From Fidelibacterota bacterium (GTDB lineage: Bacteria; Fidelibacterota; Marinisomatia; Marinisomatales; CAZVFT01): a stretch of DNA of 5,591 nt. The stretch covers positions 1 to 5,591 of the forward strand of contig JACNLN010000039.1 in NCBI GenBank assembly GCA_014381485.1, written 5' to 3'. Shown piece after piece: positions 1 through 5,514 of this stretch. The notes under the pieces were generated by a model, which saw only the letters and a program-made list of their open reading frames with translations, did not search any database and was not told the origin of the DNA. Both the position numbers and the translations under genes were made by a program. Position 1 is the first letter of the stretch. The number at the start of each line of letters is the position of its first letter.

Positions 1-6
1 TAACCA

Positions 7-405
7 TTACTTCCTCGAAACCGTGAGACGATTTATAGCTCGCGCCATAGAGGCTTCTGCTCGCTGAATCTCAATTTCTTCGCTCCTTTTTGCCAGACGC
101 TCCTTTGCCCTCTTTAACGAAGCTTCTGCCCTCTCCCTGTCAATGTAATCAGCTTTTTCAGCTGTTTCCGCAAGAACCAAAACTGAATCCCCCATCACCT
201 CGGTATATCCACCACTGGTAGCAAAATAAAAATCTCGTTTATCCCTGGTAACCTTGATTTCACCGATATCAAGGGCAAAAATAGCCAGGGTGTGTCTCGC
301 CATTACTCCAAACAAACCATCCATACCGGGACAGCGAAGATATGTCACATCTGCTTCCTCAAAAACCTGAGTGGGAGTCACAATTTTTAAATCAAATGTT
401 TTCAC
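7..405 (-). CDS. atpC: F1Fo ATP synthase subunit epsilon
   Basis: This encodes 132 residues, the full two-domain form of epsilon, which joins gamma to the c-ring and can inhibit ATP hydrolysis. Residues 1-85 form the beta-sandwich, including DGLFGVMARHT (29-39) and FATSGGYTEVMGDSVLVLAE (61-80). Residues about 88-130 form the two C-terminal helices. The start is a GTG at 405, not ATG. It gives the family-typical MKTFDLKIVTPT and overlaps the atpD stop as GTGA (402-405), implying tight coupling with beta. The segment IDRERA at 88-93 fits the I(L)DxxRA motif known from ATP-binding epsilon subunits, and Arg99, Arg122 and Arg126 are also present. The stop (TAA) is only six bases from the window edge, so no terminator or downstream gene can be seen. 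Confidence 0.96.
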   Translation of the reverse strand: MKTFDLKIVTPTQVFEEADVTYLRCPGMDGLFGVMARHTLAIFALDIGEIKVTRDKRDFYFATSGGYTEVMGDSVLVLAETAEKADYIDRERAEASLKRAKERLAKRSEEIEIQRAEASMARAINRLTVSRK

Positions 406-1805
406 ACAGTAACCCCCATTTCCCTGGCGCTATCAACAGCCTCATCAATTGTCCCTACATACAGAAACGCCCGTTCGGGCAAATGATCAAACTCACCATT
501 TATGAGCCGTTCAAAACCATCGATGGTATCCTCCAATTTTACATACCGTCCCTGTTTTCCAGTGAAAGCTTCTGCTACGAAGAATGGTTGAGAGAGAAAT
601 CGCTGAATCCGACGTGCTCTCCGCACGATAGTCTTATCTTCATCTGAGAGTTCATCCATTCCCAGAATAGCGATGATATCCTGAAGATCTTTATATTTCT
701 GAAGAATTTTCTGTATAGTTTTTGCCACTTGATAATGACGCTCACCGATAACACGCGGATCAAGAATCCTGGATGTTGAATCCAGCGGGTCAACAGCCGG
801 ATAAATTCCAAGTTCGACAATGGGTCTTGACAGAACGGTAGTCGCATCCAGATGAGCAAAAGTCGTAGCGGGAGCAGGATCTGTCAGATCATCTGCTGGA
901 ACATATATCGCCTGTACCGATGTAATGGATCCCTTCTTCGTAGACGTGATACGCTCCTGCAGCTCACCCATTTCCGTAGACAATGTGGGCTGGTATCCCA
1001 CAGCCGAGGGCATTCGACCCAACAATGCAGATACTTCAGAACCAGCCTGTGTAAATCGGAAGATATTATCAATAAACAACAGGACATCTTTCCCTTCTTC
1101 GTCCCGGAAATATTCTGCCATAGATAATCCAGACAAGCCCACTCTCAATCGAGCACCGGGAGGTTCGTTCATCTGACCAAATACAAGTGCTGTCTTTTCA
1201 AGAACGCCCGATTCCTTCATTTCAAGATAAAGGTCATTCCCTTCCCGGGTTCGTTCACCTACACCGGAAAAAATCGAATATCCGCCGTGTTCTGTGGCAA
1301 TATTCCTGATCAGTTCCTGAATCAGTACCGTCTTTCCCACACCAGCACCTCCAAACAGACCCGTCTTCCCGCCTTTTGTATAAGGCTCCAATAAATCCAC
1401 CACCTTGATTCCTGTTTCAAACATCTCCGATTCAACAGAAAAGTCTTCCAAGTCGGGAACTGCTCGATGGATGGAATAGCGTTTCTCCGTTTCAACGGGA
1501 TCCATATTATCAATTGGATTGCCAAGAAGATCAAACATCCGACCCAGAATCTCTAAGCCTACTGGAACTGTGATAGGACCACAAGTATCCCTGACTTCCG
1601 TTCCGCGACTCAAGCCATCGGTGTTATCCATAGCGATAGCCCGAACCTTGAAGTCACCCAGATGTTGTGCAACCTCCAACACCAGGTTGTTTCCATCTTC
1701 CCGTTCAATTTCCAGGGCATTATAAATTTCAGGTAAATGCCCATCTTCAAAAACAACGTCAACAACAACCCCCATAATCTGAATAACTTTTCCAGCGTAC
1801 TCCAT
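402..1805 (-). CDS. atpD: F1Fo ATP synthase catalytic subunit beta
   Basis: This encodes 467 residues, normal for beta, which carries the three catalytic sites that make ATP from ADP and phosphate. The Walker A motif GGAGVGKT is at 152-159 (Lys158). The catalytic glutamate is Glu184, with Arg185, in GVGERTREGNDLY. Walker B ends at Asp246 (VLLFIDNIFRF), and the adenine-stacking Tyr335 is in GIYPAVDPL. The LLGRMPSAVGYQPTL block is at 261-275. The lever motif DELSDED (384-390), which pushes on gamma, is present, as is the C-terminal FFVAEAFTGKQGRYV. The ATG at 1805 starts the typical GKVIQIMG sequence and has a good ribosome-binding site. Residue 13 is Val (GVVVDV) where Pro is usual (GPVVDV). 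The stop overlaps the atpC start by four bases. Nothing suggests the vacuolar or archaeal A/V-type enzyme. Confidence 0.99.
   Translation of the reverse strand: MEYAGKVIQIMGVVVDVVFEDGHLPEIYNALEIEREDGNNLVLEVAQHLGDFKVRAIAMDNTDGLSRGTEVRDTCGPITVPVGLEILGRMFDLLGNPIDNMDPVETEKRYSIHRAVPDLEDFSVESEMFETGIKVVDLLEPYTKGGKTGLFGGAGVGKTVLIQELIRNIATEHGGYSIFSGVGERTREGNDLYLEMKESGVLEKTALVFGQMNEPPGARLRVGLSGLSMAEYFRDEEGKDVLLFIDNIFRFTQAGSEVSALLGRMPSAVGYQPTLSTEMGELQERITSTKKGSITSVQAIYVPADDLTDPAPATTFAHLDATTVLSRPIVELGIYPAVDPLDSTSRILDPRVIGERHYQVAKTIQKILQKYKDLQDIIAILGMDELSDEDKTIVRRARRIQRFLSQPFFVAEAFTGKQGRYVKLEDTIDGFERLINGEFDHLPERAFLYVGTIDEAVDSAREMGVTV
413..417 (-). promoter_or_regulatory. Likely atpC ribosome-binding site
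   Basis: On the minus strand a GGGGG run, seven bases before the atpC GTG, lies within the last codons of atpD. It can pair partly with the 16S rRNA 3' end and helps decide the GTG start. It is not a textbook match, so confidence is moderate. Confidence 0.45.
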
Positions 1806-1809
1806 TTGT

Positions 1810-2691
1810 TTACCTTCTTGCTTTTCTCAACGCCTCGGCGCCACCAACGATATCAAGAAGCTCCCGGGTAATGGCAGCCTGGCGTGCCTTGTTGTAATTA
1901 AGTGTTAAAGTTGAAATCACCTCAGAAGCATTGTCTGTTGCATTAGCCATAGCATTCATACGTGCTGCCTGCTCTGCCGCATTCGATTCCAGTAAAACAC
2001 GCCACATCTGAATATTGAGATGTCTTGGTACCAATGAATTGACAATAACCTCCTCCGACGGTTCAAACAGATACTCCCCAAAATCTTCCTTCCTCGTGTT
2101 TTCAGATAGTTCCTCTGAAAGAATAAGGGGTAAGAATTGTTGAGTGATCACCTGCTGCTGAAATACATTTTTAAAATTGTTGTAGATGATATCAACCCTG
2201 TCCAAATCGTGCTTTATATAAAGCTCCGTAATCTGTTCCACAATAGAAATAGCATGGCCAAAATTGAGATTGCGCCAAAAATTCGTGTAGTCACCGATTA
2301 TATTGTAGTCAAGCTTTCGAAAAAAGTCTCTTCCTTTTCGACCGACACAGATTAACTTGATGGATTCCCTCTGGTATTCCACAAGGATTTCTGATGCTTT
2401 TCGAAGAATATTTGAATTGAAACTTCCACAAAGGCCTCGATCAGCAGTTACCACAACGACACCAATGTTCTGTGGCTCACGTATCTCCAGCAATCGATTC
2501 AGACTCCGGTCAATAGTTGGTAACAGGTGCATGAGAACATCATTGATCTTGTAGGCATAAGGTCGTGCCTTTTCCATATTAGACTGAGCTCGCCGCAGTT
2601 TTACAGCAGCAATCATTTTCATCGCTCTGGTCACCTTCTGAATATTCTTGACTGCCAATATGCGATGTCGAATGTCTTTTAAACTAGCCAT
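1810..2691 (-). CDS. atpG: F1Fo ATP synthase subunit gamma (rotor shaft)
   Basis: This encodes 293 residues, within the usual range of about 285-300. Gamma is the central shaft: its two terminal helices form a coiled coil inside the alpha3beta3 head, and its middle domain binds epsilon and the c-ring. The N-terminal signature SLKDIRHRILAVKNIQKVTR (3-22) runs into AMKMIAAVKLRRAQ. The Rossmann-like middle domain begins at about 75 with VVVVTADRGLCGSFNSN (78-94). The C-terminal helix carries AARMNAMANATDNASEVI (242-259) and ends with YNKARQAAITRELLDIVGGA (266-285), the family hallmark. I see no chloroplast-type regulatory cysteine insertion. The ATG at 2691 fits the family start but lacks a good Shine-Dalgarno sequence and follows the GC-rich palindrome, so expression of gamma may be set low. 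The last codons (AGA AGG TAA) double as the ribosome-binding site for atpD. Confidence 0.97.
   Translation of the reverse strand: MASLKDIRHRILAVKNIQKVTRAMKMIAAVKLRRAQSNMEKARPYAYKINDVLMHLLPTIDRSLNRLLEIREPQNIGVVVVTADRGLCGSFNSNILRKASEILVEYQRESIKLICVGRKGRDFFRKLDYNIIGDYTNFWRNLNFGHAISIVEQITELYIKHDLDRVDIIYNNFKNVFQQQVITQQFLPLILSEELSENTRKEDFGEYLFEPSEEVIVNSLVPRHLNIQMWRVLLESNAAEQAARMNAMANATDNASEVISTLTLNYNKARQAAITRELLDIVGGAEALRKARR
1813..1819 (-). promoter_or_regulatory. atpD ribosome-binding site embedded in atpG end
   Basis: On the minus strand AAGAAGG lies seven bases before the atpD ATG and is the best-placed Shine-Dalgarno match in the window. It overlaps the final two arginine codons of atpG, so ribosomes finishing gamma stop four bases before the beta start. 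This favours translational coupling or re-initiation. Confidence 0.75.
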
Positions 2692-2751
2692 TATCGAATA
2701 TGTTTGACTTTTACTCTTTACGCATTCAAATAATCACGAATTGCTTCAAAC

Positions 2752-2764
2752 TTCCCCGAAGGAA
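2752..2764 (-). other. Small TTCG-loop hairpin beside the repeat
   Basis: On the minus strand TTCC, then TTCGG, then GGAA forms a four-base-pair stem. A shifted pairing gives a C(TTCG)G loop, the very stable UUCG tetraloop type in RNA. It sits between the GC-rich palindrome and atpG, within a run that repeats TCGGGGA twice. It could add to mRNA structure in the atpA-atpG gap, but such a short stem may be chance. Confidence 0.35.
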
Positions 2765-2770
2765 TCCCCG

Positions 2771-2860
2771 ATACGCTCCGCTACCTGCCCGCCAGCCTGC
2801 CCCATCCCGATTGTCGGGAGGGCTGGCAGGAAAGATGTCAGGCGGGCGAGACAGGCGGAT
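2771..2860. repeat. GC-rich nested inverted-repeat element (REP- or MITE-like)
   Basis: This is a palindromic island inside the atpA-atpG gap. Its core is a perfect hairpin, TCCCGA at 2805-2810 and TCGGGA at 2814-2819 with a TTG loop. It is flanked by the complementary arms GCCAGCC (2791-2797) and GGCTGGC (2821-2827). Further out, GCCCGCC (2787-2793) can pair with GGCGGGC (2841-2847), so alternative folds are possible, and the outer edges carry CCGC/GCGG-like ends. GC is about 67 percent, against about 35 percent in the adjoining 60 bases. Short GC-rich palindromes of this style are commonly dispersed in many copies between genes of some bacteria; calling it a dispersed repeat is inference, since only one copy is in view. 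It has no T-run after the stem on either strand, so it does not look like an intrinsic terminator. I could not identify a target-site duplication. Confidence 0.65.
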
Positions 2861-2873
2861 GTTCCACAGATCT

Positions 2874-4394
2874 CTATTTGAATCCCCCTAAAAAATCATC
2901 AATGACTTTTTTCAACGCTGTTTCGATATCCTCTGTGATTTCTTTCTTTTCCCGGATATCCTTTAAAATCTTGCCACCAGAAGATTCCAAATAAGAGATA
3001 AATTCTTTACTAAATCTTTTTGTCTGATCAATAGTTAGTTCATCTAAATAGCCCTGGGTACCAGCGTAAATCACAGCCACCTGATTCTCGACTGACATTG
3101 GTTCAAACTGATTCTGATTCAACAATTCCACTAATCTGTATCCCCTTGTGAGCTGTTTTTGAGTCGTCTCATCCAGATCTGAACCAAATTTTGCAAAAGC
3201 TTCCAGTTCACGAAACTGTGCTAGGTCAAGACGCAGTGATCCGGCTACCTGTTTCATGGCTTTGATCTGTGCATTACCCCCCACTCGTGATACAGAAACC
3301 CCCACATTAACAGCGGGACGTACACCTGAATAAAACAGAGAGGGTTCAAGGTAAATCTGGCCATCCGTGATTGAAATTACGTTAGTTGGAATATAAGCAG
3401 AAACGTCACTCTCCTGAGTTTCAATGATGGGTAATGCAGTTAATGAACCCCCACCCAGTTCATCCGACAGTTTCGATGCCCGTTCTAGCAGCCGACTATG
3501 AAGATTGAAAATATCCCCGGGGTATGCTTCACGACCTGGAGGCCGTCTGAGCAACAGGGATACCTGACGATAGGCAACAGCGTGTTTGGAAAGATCATCA
3601 TAGATAATTAGAGCATGTTCTCCGTTATCCCGGAAATATTCACCAATGGTACAGCCGGCATAAGGAGCGATAAATTGCATCGGGGCTGGATATGAAGCAC
3701 TGGCAGTAATGACCGTTGTATAGTCCATTGCACCATACTTTTTCAACTCTGCCACTACCCTCGCCACTGTTGATGCCTTTTGACCAATCATTACATAAAT
3801 ACAGTAGACTGGAGAATCTGTGTTATGTGTAAACTTTTGATTGATGACGGTATCAACTGCAATGGCGGTTTTCCCTGTCTGACGATCACCAAGAATGAGT
3901 TCTCTCTGACCACGACCAATAGGAATCATAGCATCAATAGATTTTAAACCGGTTTGAAGAGGTTCCTTCACAGGCTGACGGGATAGAACACCAAGTGCCT
4001 TTCGCTCAACGTAGCAGGTCTCTTTTGCCTCAATAGGTCCTCTTCCGTCAACGGGGTGTCCGAGAGGATTTATTACCCGACCCAACATATCCTTGCCTAC
4101 ACCGATTTCTACCACTTGGCCGGTTCGCTTTGCTAAATCCCCCTCCTTTAACAATTGACTCTCACCAAACAATATTAAACCAACGTTATCCTCTTCCAGA
4201 TTCAGAGCCATGCCAAACACACCATTCGGAAGCTCCACCAACTCACTTGCCATAACGTTTTCCAGTCCAGATACCCTTGCAATGCCGTCACCTACTTCTA
4301 TAATTTCACCCACTTCCGATACATCCAGAACCAGATCGAATTTCTCAATCTGTTCCTTCAACAGTTTTGTAATCTCGTTCGTTTTAATTTCCAT
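2874..4394 (-). CDS. atpA: F1Fo ATP synthase subunit alpha
   Basis: This encodes 506 residues, normal for alpha, the non-catalytic nucleotide-binding subunit that alternates with beta in the F1 head. The N-terminal segment MEIKTNEITKLLKEQI matches the family's delta-contacting helix and supports the ATG at 4394; an in-frame TAA lies six codons upstream. Residues 25-95 form the beta-barrel domain. The Walker A motif GDRQTGKT is at 169-176 (Lys175), the Walker B region ALIIYDDLSKHAVAYR at 261-276, and the PPGREAYPGDIFNLHSRLLE block at 285-304. The arginine finger that reaches into the beta catalytic site is Arg370 in VSVSRVGG. The C-terminal helical domain ends at a TAG stop, with a tail aligning well with the E. 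coli tail by eye, so the gene looks complete. One oddity is Tyr235 in ASASYPAP, where the families I know mostly carry Asp, Glu or Gln. A 182-base gap follows before atpG. Confidence 0.98.
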   Translation of the reverse strand: MEIKTNEITKLLKEQIEKFDLVLDVSEVGEIIEVGDGIARVSGLENVMASELVELPNGVFGMALNLEEDNVGLILFGESQLLKEGDLAKRTGQVVEIGVGKDMLGRVINPLGHPVDGRGPIEAKETCYVERKALGVLSRQPVKEPLQTGLKSIDAMIPIGRGQRELILGDRQTGKTAIAVDTVINQKFTHNTDSPVYCIYVMIGQKASTVARVVAELKKYGAMDYTTVITASASYPAPMQFIAPYAGCTIGEYFRDNGEHALIIYDDLSKHAVAYRQVSLLLRRPPGREAYPGDIFNLHSRLLERASKLSDELGGGSLTALPIIETQESDVSAYIPTNVISITDGQIYLEPSLFYSGVRPAVNVGVSVSRVGGNAQIKAMKQVAGSLRLDLAQFRELEAFAKFGSDLDETTQKQLTRGYRLVELLNQNQFEPMSVENQVAVIYAGTQGYLDELTIDQTKRFSKEFISYLESSGGKILKDIREKKEITEDIETALKKVIDDFLGGFK

Positions 4395-4481
4395 ACGTTT
4401 ACCCAGTTGTTAAAATTACTCAAAATCGAGAATGTTTTTCCTCTTTCAGCTAATCATTGTAACGCTAGTGAATAATTCAAG
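4395..4481 (-). other. 87-base atpH-atpA intergenic gap
   Basis: This AT-rich spacer separates the atpH stop (TAA) from the atpA ATG. It contains a strong Shine-Dalgarno-like AGAGGAAA (minus strand, near 4436-4443), but this is about 40 bases before the atpA start, too far to serve it. No ATG or GTG follows that site at proper spacing: the nearest ATG, just upstream of it, opens only a two-codon frame. Directly before atpA there is only a weak GGGT. A TACAAT hexamer occurs near 4457-4462, but I cannot pair it with a convincing -35 box. No stem-loop followed by a T-run is visible. I see no gene here. Confidence 0.5.
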
Positions 4482-5021
4482 TTAGGATTGTATTAATTGT
4501 TCTTTCAGACTTTCCAAACGGTATCTTAGAGTTCCATCCAAAAAGATATTTCCAATCCTTAGTTTGATACCACCCAGTAAATTGGGGTCAACAACCTCAT
4601 TAATATCCATAGTTTTGTTCTTTGATTTTTCCAGAGAAGAGATGATGTAAGCCAAATCCTCATGACTCAATTTATCCGCCACATAAGTCGTCACAGCAAG
4701 CAGGTTCATTGCCTCTTTATATTGTTCTGCATATGATATAACCACATCTTTAAATAAGAGCATTTCATTTCTCTGATTCAGAATACGAATAAATTCGAAA
4801 ACAAGGTCAAGTCCTGCCTCTTTTAAGAGAGTCCGCAGTACAGAAATTTTTATCTCCGTCTCTATTCGTCTGGAAAGGAAGAAGACCCTAAAATGAGGAT
4901 TTGATTTGAACAATATTAGAATACTCTGTAGAGACACATAAACGTCTTTTACACAGTCCGTTTGTTTTGCTGTCTCTAACAGTGCAAAAGCGTATTGTTT
5001 TGCTTTACGATCAGGCTTCAT
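4482..5021 (-). CDS. atpH: F1Fo ATP synthase subunit delta (stator, OSCP homologue)
   Basis: This encodes 179 residues, the usual length for delta, which caps the alpha3beta3 head and ties it to the b-subunit stalk. The N-terminal helical domain covers roughly residues 4-105, with the family-like start KAKQYAFALLETAK at 6-19. The C-terminal signature is clear at about 145-175: DPNLLGGIKLRIGNIFLDGT, then LRYRLESLKEQL. The reading frame stays open upstream to 5126, but I place the start at the ATG at 5021. Delta proteins begin only a few residues before the YAxAL motif, the extension would overlap atpF by 116 bases, and its translation is basic and unlike the family. From 5021 the overlap with atpF is 11 bases (5011-5021). 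A purine-rich AAGAAG lies about 10 bases before the ATG, inside atpF, which suggests translational coupling. As in most lineages, the sequence between the two conserved ends is divergent. Confidence 0.95.
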   Translation of the reverse strand: MKPDRKAKQYAFALLETAKQTDCVKDVYVSLQSILILFKSNPHFRVFFLSRRIETEIKISVLRTLLKEAGLDLVFEFIRILNQRNEMLLFKDVVISYAEQYKEAMNLLAVTTYVADKLSHEDLAYIISSLEKSKNKTMDINEVVDPNLLGGIKLRIGNIFLDGTLRYRLESLKEQLIQS

Positions 5022-5514
5022 ATGATTCGATCTTCTTGAGCGAATCCTCGATAATGGATTGGTTATCTTTCTTTGTGAGATTCTTTTTAATGAGTTTTGA
5101 GGCAACTTGAAGGGCAATATCCACAACTTCCTTTTTCACTTTCTGTATTGCTTTATCTTTTTCTACTTGAATCTGCTTCTCTGCATCACTCAGAATAGAA
5201 TTAGCTTTCTCTTTTGCATCACGAAAAAGTTCGTCTTTCATACGCCCCGCAGCAGCCTTGCTTTCGGTTACAATAGAGTGAGCTTCCCCTCTGGCTTTTG
5301 TGATAATCTCCTCCGATTTCTGATGAAGCTTTTCCATCTCCTTCCTTGCCTGTTCCGCCTCCTCAAGCGACTTCCTGATTCTTCTCTCACGGCGATCGAG
5401 AGCTTCATTTAACGGCTTCCACACAAACTTTGCAAGAACTCCCAATAAAACAAGGAAAGAAACGATCGACCAGATAAACAGTCCAGGATCTATTCTTATA
5501 AGTGGATTATCCAT
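5011..5514 (-). CDS. atpF: F1Fo ATP synthase subunit b (peripheral stalk)
   Basis: This encodes 167 residues, normal for bacterial subunit b. Subunit b anchors the stator: one N-terminal membrane helix sits in Fo beside subunit a, and a long cytoplasmic coiled coil reaches up to delta and alpha on the head. Residues about 11-33 form the hydrophobic helix (GLFIWSIVSFLVLLGVLAKF), followed by the family-typical FVWKPLNEALDRRERRI at 30-46. Residues about 40-145 are highly charged and rich in K, E, A and Q, as expected for the stalk helix. The ATG at 5514 is the only reasonable start: the frame is closed by a TAG nine codons upstream and offers no other start. The Shine-Dalgarno match is weak (GAGAAA, about 9 bases upstream). 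The 3' end overlaps atpH by 11 bases. I see no sign that this is the divergent b' form, and no second b gene is in view. Confidence 0.96.
   Translation of the reverse strand: MDNPLIRIDPGLFIWSIVSFLVLLGVLAKFVWKPLNEALDRRERRIRKSLEEAEQARKEMEKLHQKSEEIITKARGEAHSIVTESKAAAGRMKDELFRDAKEKANSILSDAEKQIQVEKDKAIQKVKKEVVDIALQVASKLIKKNLTKKDNQSIIEDSLKKIESYEA

Larger units (their letters stand above)
2692..2873 (-). other. Unusually long atpA-atpG intergenic region
   Basis: These 182 bases separate atpA from atpG in an operon whose other downstream junctions are 4 bases or overlaps. The region has two parts. The part next to atpA (about 2771-2860) is about 67 percent GC by hand count and strongly palindromic; it is listed separately as a repeat. 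The part next to atpG (2701-2760) is about 35 percent GC. The atpG start at 2691 has no clear Shine-Dalgarno sequence just upstream; the nearest purine-rich stretch (AAAGAGTAAAAG) begins about 27 bases before the ATG and ends about 15 bases before it. No gene is supported here, although a 20-codon open frame without a start codon (2721-2780) is noted in the findings. Confidence 0.7.

Noticed and set aside
342..1725. Several plus- and minus-strand open frames of 60-100 codons overlapping atpD
   Set aside because: They lie antisense to or out of frame with a strongly conserved gene, have no recognisable family, and vanish as independent candidates once atpD is assigned.
2787..2847. Intrinsic terminator between atpA and atpG
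   Set aside because: The GC-rich stems are not followed by a T-run on either strand, and termination here would cut off gamma, beta and epsilon, which have no visible promoter of their own.
2700..2891. Plus-strand 63-codon open frame spanning the atpA-atpG gap
   Set aside because: It runs through the GC-rich palindrome and into the atpA end, giving a low-complexity Pro/Arg/Gly-rich product with no family resemblance; the frame is open because the repeat is stop-poor.
4450..4481. Internal promoter before atpA (TTGAAT and TACAAT hexamers)
   Set aside because: The spacing between the hexamers is about 13 bases, too short for a sigma-70 type promoter, and AT-rich gaps produce such matches by chance.
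5022..5126. N-terminal extension of atpH by 35 codons
   Set aside because: It overlaps atpF out of frame, translates to a basic sequence unlike delta subunits, and the family start fits the ATG at 5021.
5107..5412. Plus-strand 101-codon open frame antisense to atpF
   Set aside because: Its Phe/Leu-rich product is the expected reverse complement of the Lys/Glu-rich coiled coil of subunit b, with no independent coding evidence.
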